From NCBI RefSeq assembly GCF_005250615.1, contig NZ_SULM01000021.1, positions 1 to 47,018 on the forward strand: a DNA stretch of 47,018 nucleotides, written 5' to 3'. A model generated the notes under the pieces. It did not search any database. It was not told where the DNA came from and saw nothing but the letters and a program-made list of their open reading frames with translations. A program made the translations under genes and the position numbers. This document shows, in pieces, positions 42,303 to 47,018 of the stretch; position 1 is the stretch's first letter; each line of letters begins with the position of its first letter. The DNA is from Pseudomonas rhizoryzae. GTDB taxonomy: Bacteria > Pseudomonadota > Gammaproteobacteria > Pseudomonadales > Pseudomonadaceae.

Positions 42303-42321
42303 ATTGATAAGCATTATCATT
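42303..42321 (+). promoter_or_regulatory. Fur box upstream of entC
   Basis: ATTGATAAGCATTATCATT contains TGATAAGCATTATCA (42305-42319), one mismatch from the 7-1-7 consensus TGATAAT-N-ATTATCA. It ends 20 bp before the entC ATG, within the promoter or start region of the entCEBA operon. The 278-bp fepB-entC gap thus carries one box for each direction. Confidence 0.8.
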
Positions 42322-42340
42322 CGTGTAGAGGTTGGCAGTG

Positions 42341-43528
42341 ATGACGAGCAAAAGGGCAGGCACGGTCGGGCAGTTGGACGCCGATCGTCAGGAACAGGCA
42401 GCCTTCCTGTTCCAGTCGGGTGATCGCGTCCTGCATGGACGCGGCATCTGTGCCCGGGTCGAAACACCCGCCAGCGGTGGGGCCCATGGCGACAGCCTGT
42501 TCCTGCACGCCGTGGAGCAGGCCTTCGCCCGCGCCCGTCAGGCGGGTATCGCCGAGCCGGTGATCATGGGTGCCATCCCTTTCGATACCACCAAGGCCTC
42601 CTGCCTGTACGTGCCGCTGGAGCATGCCTGGGCGGCCCGACCGGCCCCGGTCGCCGCTGCGCCCATCGCGCCCGCCCTGGTGCGCGAGGTACGCAATCTG
42701 CCCAGCGCCGAGGGCTTCTGCCTGGCGGTCGAGGAGGCCATCGATGCCTTCCGCCGTGGCGAGCTGAGCAAGGCGGTGCTGTCGCGCATCCAGGAGATCC
42801 GCCTGGCCGAGCCTGCCGACGTGGAGACCATCCTCGCCAATCTGGCGTGGCAAAATCCCACCGGCTATCAATTCCGCATCCCCACCGCCGACGGCGGCGA
42901 GCTGGTCGGGGTCAGTCCCGAGTTGCTGGTGCGCAAGCAGGGCGCCCGCGTCCATACCAATCCGCTGGCCGGTTCGGCCAAGCGCCGCGTCGATCCCCAG
43001 GAAGACGAAAGGGTCGCCCGCGAACTGCTGGATTCCAGCAAGGATCACTACGAACACCGCCTGGTGATCGAGGACATCCGCCAGCAACTGGCGCCGCTGT
43101 GCAACCGCTTGGACGTGCCCGAGGGGCCCTCGCTGCTCAGCACCAACGCCATGTGGCACCTGTCCACCGCCATCGACGGCGAACTGGCCGATAGCCGCAC
43201 CTCGGCGCTGCAACTCGCCTGCCGCCTGCATCCCACCCCGGCCGTCTGTGGTTATCCCACGGCGGCAGCGCGCCAGCTGATCCAGCGCATCGAACCCTTC
43301 GATCGCGGCCTGTTCACCGGCATGGTCGGCTGGTGCGATGCCCAGGGCAACGGTGAGTGGGTGGTGACCATCCGCTGCGGCACGGTGCAGGGCGATCTGC
43401 TGCGGCTGTTCGCCGGTGCCGGCATCGTCGAGGCCTCCGATCCGGCCGCGGAGTGGGCCGAGGTCACCGCCAAACTGGGTACCATGCGTGCCGCCTGTGG
43501 TTTGCTCGACGAGGAGAACCCCGCGTGA
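42341..43528 (+). CDS. entC: Isochorismate synthase
   Basis: A 395-residue chorismate-using enzyme that converts chorismate to isochorismate, the first step to 2,3-dihydroxybenzoate. Family landmarks: [19 protein letters not shown] (with the Lys acting as general base), [57 protein letters not shown] and [20 protein letters not shown] with the Mg-binding acids. The ATG at 42341 follows AGAGG by 9 bases; GTG at 42338 and TTG at 42332 are in-frame alternatives. It heads the entCEBA operon beneath a Fur box. The stop overlaps the entE start by 4 bp (GTGA). Confidence 0.95.
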   Translation: MTSKRAGTVGQLDADRQEQAAFLFQSGDRVLHGRGICARVETPASGGAHGDSLFLHAVEQAFARARQAGIAEPVIMGAIPFDTTKASCLYVPLEHAWAARPAPVAAAPIAPALVREVRNLPSAEGFCLAVEEAIDAFRRGELSKAVLSRIQEIRLAEPADVETILANLAWQNPTGYQFRIPTADGGELVGVSPELLVRKQGARVHTNPLAGSAKRRVDPQEDERVARELLDSSKDHYEHRLVIEDIRQQLAPLCNRLDVPEGPSLLSTNAMWHLSTAIDGELADSRTSALQLACRLHPTPAVCGYPTAAARQLIQRIEPFDRGLFTGMVGWCDAQGNGEWVVTIRCGTVQGDLLRLFAGAGIVEASDPAAEWAEVTAKLGTMRAACGLLDEENPA

Positions 43529-45150
43529 GTCTGGAATTCACCCCCTGGCCGGAAGAGCTGGCGGCCCGCTATCGCGCCCTCGGCTACTGGCTCGATCTGC
43601 CGATGACCGAGATCCTGGCTCGCAGCCGCGCGGCCTTGCCCGAGGCCCCGGCGATCCTCTGCGGCGAGCGCCAATTGAGCTACGCCGAGCTGGACGAACG
43701 CTCCAGTCGCCTGGCCGCCCACCTGCAGGCCGCCGGGCTGCGCCGTCACGACACGGCATTGGTACAGCTGCCCAACGTGGCCGAGTTCTATGTGGTGTTC
43801 TTCGCGCTGCTCAAGGCCGGCATCGCCCCGGTCAATGCGCTGTTCAGCCACCAGAAGCTGGAGCTGCTGGCCTATGCAAAACAGATCCAGCCCAGGCTGC
43901 TGATCGCCTCCACCGAGCACAACCTGTTCCGCGACGACAACTTCCTCGCCGAGCTGCGTGACGTCGTGCCGGGCCTTAGCGAAGTACTGCTGGATGGCGC
44001 AGCTGATGCGCGCAGCCTGCAGCAGCGGCTGGATACCCCGCGCGAAGGCTATCAACTGACGCCCACCGCCGGTGGCGAAGTCGCCTTCTTCCAGCTCTCC
44101 GGCGGCAGCACCGGTACCCCCAAGCTGATCCCGCGTACCCACAACGACTACTACTACAGCCTCAGACGCAGCGTGGAAATCTGCCAGCTGAGTCCAGCCA
44201 CGCGCTTTCTCTGCGCCCTGCCGGCGGGGCACAACTACACCCTCAGCTCGCCCGGCGCCCTGGGCGTCTTCATCGCCGGTGGCTGCGTGGTCATGGCGCG
44301 GGATCCCGAACCGCTGCGCTGCTTCGCGCTGATCGAGCAGCACCAGGTGGACTGGGTAGCCCTGGTGCCGCCAGCGGTGGCGCTCTGGCTACAGGCGGCA
44401 GCCGCGCCGGAGCAGCGCGCCAAACTCGCCAGCCTGCGGATGGTACAGGTGGGCGGTGCCAGCTTCGCCGAGGCCCAGGCCCGTCGTGTGCCCAGTGAAC
44501 TGGGTTGCCAGTTGCAGCAGGTGTTCGGCATGGCCGAGGGGCTGGTCAACTACACCCGGCTGAATGACGACTCCGAGCGCATCTTCACCACCCAGGGTTG
44601 CCCCATGAGTCCGGACGATGAGGTGCGCATCACCGATGAGGACGGCAACCCGGTCCCCGATGGCGAACCCGGCCTGCTGTCCACCCGCGGCCCTTACACC
44701 TTCCGCGGCTACTACCGCAGCCCCGAGCACAACGCCCAGGTGTTCGATGCCGAGGGCTTCTACTTCTCCGGCGACGTGGTCCAGCGCGACGCCGCCGGCT
44801 ACCTCAAGGTGGTCGGCCGGGTGAAGGACCAGATCAACCGCGGGGGCGAGAAGATCGCCGCCGCCGAGATCGAAGGCCTGCTGCTGCGCCACCCCGGCAT
44901 CACCCATGCGGCCCTGGTGGCCATCGCCGATGAGCTGATGGGCGAGAAGAGCTGTGCCTGCCTGGTGGTCAGCGATCCGGCGCTCAAGCCGGTGGCCCTG
45001 CGCCACTATCTGCGCGAGCAGGGCGTGGCCGACTACAAGCTGCCCGACCGCTTCCAATTCCTCGACCAGCTGCCGCTCACCGCTGTCGGCAAGATCGACA
45101 AGCGTCGCCTGCGCGAGCAGCTGCAGACCCCCTCAACCGAGCGTTCCTAA
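43525..45150 (+). CDS. entE: 2,3-dihydroxybenzoate-AMP ligase
   Basis: A 541-residue stand-alone adenylating enzyme (E. coli EntE: 536). It activates 2,3-dihydroxybenzoate as its AMP ester and loads it on the EntB carrier domain. Motifs: [20 protein letters not shown] (ATP loop), [53 protein letters not shown] and the C-terminal catalytic Lys in [16 protein letters not shown] at 43525 overlaps the entC stop in GTGA; the longer upstream frame only shadows entC. It is followed after 8 bp by entB. Confidence 0.96.
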   Translation: MSLEFTPWPEELAARYRALGYWLDLPMTEILARSRAALPEAPAILCGERQLSYAELDERSSRLAAHLQAAGLRRHDTALVQLPNVAEFYVVFFALLKAGIAPVNALFSHQKLELLAYAKQIQPRLLIASTEHNLFRDDNFLAELRDVVPGLSEVLLDGAADARSLQQRLDTPREGYQLTPTAGGEVAFFQLSGGSTGTPKLIPRTHNDYYYSLRRSVEICQLSPATRFLCALPAGHNYTLSSPGALGVFIAGGCVVMARDPEPLRCFALIEQHQVDWVALVPPAVALWLQAAAAPEQRAKLASLRMVQVGGASFAEAQARRVPSELGCQLQQVFGMAEGLVNYTRLNDDSERIFTTQGCPMSPDDEVRITDEDGNPVPDGEPGLLSTRGPYTFRGYYRSPEHNAQVFDAEGFYFSGDVVQRDAAGYLKVVGRVKDQINRGGEKIAAAEIEGLLLRHPGITHAALVAIADELMGEKSCACLVVSDPALKPVALRHYLREQGVADYKLPDRFQFLDQLPLTAVGKIDKRRLREQLQTPSTERS

Positions 45151-45158
45151 GGTTTCCC

Positions 45159-46019
45159 ATGGCTATCCCCCGTCTCGCCTCCTATCCCTTGCCCCAGCCC
45201 GAGGGCTTTCCCGCCAACAAGGTCGCCTGGAAACCCGTGGCTGATCGCGCCGTGCTGCTGATCCACGACATGCAGCGCTACTTCGTCGAGTTCTATGGCG
45301 ACAGCAGTCCGCTGATCGCCCAGGTGGTGGCCAACATCGCCGCCCTGCGCGCCTGGGCCGATGCTCAGGGCGTGCCGGTGGTCTACACCGCCCAGCCCAC
45401 CGACCAGCCGCCGGCCGATCGCGCGCTGCTCAACGACATGTGGGGGCCGGGCCTGACCCAGGCCGATCCCGCCCTGCAGCAGGTGGTGGACGAGCTGGCG
45501 CCCAAGGCTGACGACGTGGTGCTGACCAAGTGGCGTTACAGCGCCTTCCACCGTTCCAACCTGCAGGATCTGATGACCGAGTGGCGTCGCGACCAGTTGA
45601 TCGTCTGCGGCGTCTACGCCCACATCGGTTGCCTGACCACCTGCACCGACGCCTTCATGAGGGATATCCAGGCCTTCCTGATCGGCGACGCCGTGGCCGA
45701 CTTCAGCGAAGAAGAGCACCGCATGGCGCTGCGCTACGTGGCCACCCGCTGCGGCAGCACCCTCAGCACCGCCCAGGTCACCGGCGGCGCGGTAGCCCTG
45801 GACGAAGCCTGGCTGCGTGCCCAGGTCCAGCCGCTGCTGGACGCCGACGACGAAGAGCCGGCGCTGGACGACAATCTCACCGACTTCGGCCTGGATTCGG
45901 TACAGGTCATGACCCTGGTGGGCGAATGGCAAAAACGTGGCCTACCGGTGACCTTCGCCGATCTCGCCGCCCAGCCGACCCTGCAGGGCTGGCTGGATCT
46001 GCTGCGCGCTCGCGCCTAG
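45159..46019 (+). CDS. entB: Isochorismatase with C-terminal aryl carrier domain
   Basis: A 286-residue two-domain protein (E. coli EntB: 285). The N-terminal isochorismatase (about 1-205; LLIHDMQRYFVEFYG, TKWRYSAFHRSNLQDLM, VCGVYAHIGCLTTCTDAFMR) makes 2,3-dihydro-2,3-dihydroxybenzoate and pyruvate. The C-terminal carrier (about 210-286) has the phosphopantetheine Ser in DFGLDSVQVMTLV. It must be primed by a phosphopantetheinyl transferase; no entD is in the window. ATG at 45159 follows AAGG by 6 bases, 8 bp after entE. Confidence 0.96.
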   Translation: MAIPRLASYPLPQPEGFPANKVAWKPVADRAVLLIHDMQRYFVEFYGDSSPLIAQVVANIAALRAWADAQGVPVVYTAQPTDQPPADRALLNDMWGPGLTQADPALQQVVDELAPKADDVVLTKWRYSAFHRSNLQDLMTEWRRDQLIVCGVYAHIGCLTTCTDAFMRDIQAFLIGDAVADFSEEEHRMALRYVATRCGSTLSTAQVTGGAVALDEAWLRAQVQPLLDADDEEPALDDNLTDFGLDSVQVMTLVGEWQKRGLPVTFADLAAQPTLQGWLDLLRARA

Positions 46020-46029
46020 GGAGCCTCTG

Positions 46030-46785
46030 ATGACGCAATTGGATTTCACCGGCAAGCGCGTCTGGGTGACCGGCGCGGGGCAGGGCATCGGCCTGCAGGT
46101 GGCGCGGCGCTTCCAGGAAGCGGGCGCCGAGGTGATCGGCCTCGACCGGCAATTCGCCGAGAGTAGCTATCCCTTCCGCACCCAATTGTTGGATGTCGCC
46201 GATGCGGCCCAGGTGGAGGAAGTTTGCCAGGCCCTGCTGGCGGAAGAGCGCCGCCTGGACGTGTTGGTCAACGGCGCCGGCGTCTTGCGCCTGGGCACCA
46301 GCGACAGCCTGAGTCTGGACGACTGGCAGGCGCTGCTGGACGTCAACGTCTCCGGGCCCTTCTACCTGTTCCGCCAACTGGTACCGCTGTTCAAGGCCCA
46401 GGGCCGCGGCGCCATCGTCAACATCGCCTCCAATGCTGCCCATGTGCCGCGGCTGCAGATGGCCGGTTACTGCACCTCCAAGGCGGCGCTGGTGTCCCTG
46501 AGCCACTGTGTGGCCCTGGAGCTGGCGGGCTCGGGTGTGCGTTGCAACGTGGTCTCGCCCGGATCGACGGCGACCCCCATGCTGGCCGGCATGCTCGGCT
46601 CGCCCGAGGGCTACCAGCGCCTGGTGGACGGTCTGCCGGACGACTTCAAGCTGGGCATCCCGCTGCGCAAGATCGCCCAGCCCGACGAGATCGCCAACAC
46701 CGTCCTGTTCCTGGCCTCGGACCTGGCCAGTCATATCACCATGCAGGACATCGTGGTGGACGGCGGCGCGACCCTGGCGGCCTGA
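46030..46785 (+). CDS. entA: 2,3-dihydro-2,3-dihydroxybenzoate dehydrogenase
   Basis: A 251-residue short-chain dehydrogenase (E. coli EntA: 248) that oxidises the EntB product to 2,3-dihydroxybenzoate with NAD. Motifs: VTGAGQGIGLQVARRF (cofactor), NGAGVLRLG (NNAG-type), NIASNAAHVPR (catalytic Ser region), YCTSKAA (YxxxK) and the end HITMQDIVVDGGATLAA. ATG at 46030 follows GGGAG by 6 bases, 10 bp after entB. It is the last ent gene here; no entH-type thioesterase follows before the end of the window. Confidence 0.96.
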   Translation: MTQLDFTGKRVWVTGAGQGIGLQVARRFQEAGAEVIGLDRQFAESSYPFRTQLLDVADAAQVEEVCQALLAEERRLDVLVNGAGVLRLGTSDSLSLDDWQALLDVNVSGPFYLFRQLVPLFKAQGRGAIVNIASNAAHVPRLQMAGYCTSKAALVSLSHCVALELAGSGVRCNVVSPGSTATPMLAGMLGSPEGYQRLVDGLPDDFKLGIPLRKIAQPDEIANTVLFLASDLASHITMQDIVVDGGATLAA

Positions 46786-46796
46786 GGGTTTTTCGT

Positions 46797-46884
46797 AGGT
46801 TGGGTTGAGCGCCAGCGAAGCCCAACGCGGCGGGTTCGACTCCGGCTGTTGGGCTTCGACGATAGAGCTGTCTCAACCCAACCT
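46797..46884. repeat. Nested inverted repeat after entA
   Basis: Outer arms AGGTTGGGTTGAG (46797-46809) and CTCAACCCAACCT (46872-46884) are perfect 13-bp complements; inner arms CGAAGCCCAAC (46816-46826) and GTTGGGCTTCG (46848-46858) are perfect 11-bp complements. The whole forms a long two-stage hairpin 12 bp after the entA stop. The inner motif looks like a Pseudomonas intergenic repeat pair; it may end or protect the entCEBA transcript. Confidence 0.65.
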
Positions 46885-46896
46885 TGTATCTCTCCT

Positions 46897-46925
46897 GGGT
46901 AATGAGATTAGCTACCTCATTACCC
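46897..46925. terminator. Second stem-loop downstream of entA
   Basis: GGGTAATGAG (46897-46906) and CTCATTACCC (46916-46925) form a perfect 10-bp stem with a 9-base loop. It is AT-richer than the repeat before it and has no T-run. The remaining bases to 47018 show no gene. Confidence 0.45.
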
Positions 46926-47018
46926 GGAGCCGGCTGAGCACCTACCCAACCTGAGCACTCGATGCTGTTTCGTAGAATGTGCCTGCCGGCTCCCTTTCTC
47001 CACATCCTGAATGGTATC

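Noticed and set aside
46736-47005. An 89-codon minus-strand frame at the window end
   Set aside because: It runs through the inverted repeats and the 3' end of entA; composition is not protein-like.
1-47018. CRISPR arrays, tRNA and rRNA genes
   Set aside because: No regularly spaced direct repeats and no tRNA- or rRNA-like stretches were recognised by eye; a tRNA/Rfam scan would be needed for certainty.

Overview
The window reads as a chromosomal segment of a high-GC gammaproteobacterium, most likely a Pseudomonas. The grounds are pyoverdine-type parts (a hydroxyornithine-type adenylation code, a PvdA-like monooxygenase, a PvdE-like exporter and a TAAAT-N16-CGT box of the kind PvdS recognises), STN-type TonB receptor signalling, and Pseudomonas-like intergenic palindromes. 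The species is not determined. Almost everything outside the middle third concerns siderophore-mediated iron acquisition.

Region 1 (1-20.5 kb) is a peptide-hydroxamate siderophore locus. On the plus strand it opens with the 3' part of an NRPS gene that enters from outside the window (A-tail, PCP, C, A, PCP, E), followed by an alpha/beta-hydrolase. On the minus strand lie fhuD-fhuB (periplasmic binding protein and fused permease), an STN-containing TonB receptor, a PvdE-like ABC exporter and a FecR-type sigma regulator. Divergent from fecR are a FecI/PvdS-type sigma factor, an ornithine N5-monooxygenase, a secreted lipase-family hydrolase and a hydroxyornithine-type N-acyltransferase. A FhuC ATPase and a divergent FhuF ferric-siderophore reductase close the block. 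Together these could make, export, sense, import and reduce a siderophore built from N5-acyl-N5-hydroxyornithine.

Region 2 (20.5-28.9 kb) is a lower-density accessory stretch. It holds a decayed IS3-family transposase, several small hypothetical proteins (two with one membrane segment), a CHASE3-HAMP chemoreceptor, a degraded YedK/HMCES pseudogene, a YdcZ-type DMT transporter, a GAF-EAL protein and long gene-poor intervals.

Region 3 (29.0-46.8 kb) is an enterobactin-type catecholate locus: TonB receptor, fes, ybdZ, entF, then fepC-fepG-fepD (minus), entS (plus), fepB (minus) and entC-entE-entB-entA (plus). From fes to entA this has the order and orientation known for the Escherichia coli ent region, without fepE, entD and entH. 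The receptor is not FepA-like in sequence and lies on the same strand as fes. The EntF adenylation code reads as serine. Fur-box-like sequences stand before the receptor gene, before fepB, before entC and between fhuC and fhuF. Palindromic repeats punctuate several gene ends; one pair has been absorbed into the fepB reading frame.

The most interesting points are the two complete-looking, chemically different siderophore systems side by side, the local sigma-factor circuit with two candidate PvdS-like promoters, an NRPS that ends in an epimerization domain with no thioesterase, a secreted hydrolase embedded among the monomer-synthesis genes, and a receptor swap in an otherwise E. coli-like ent locus.
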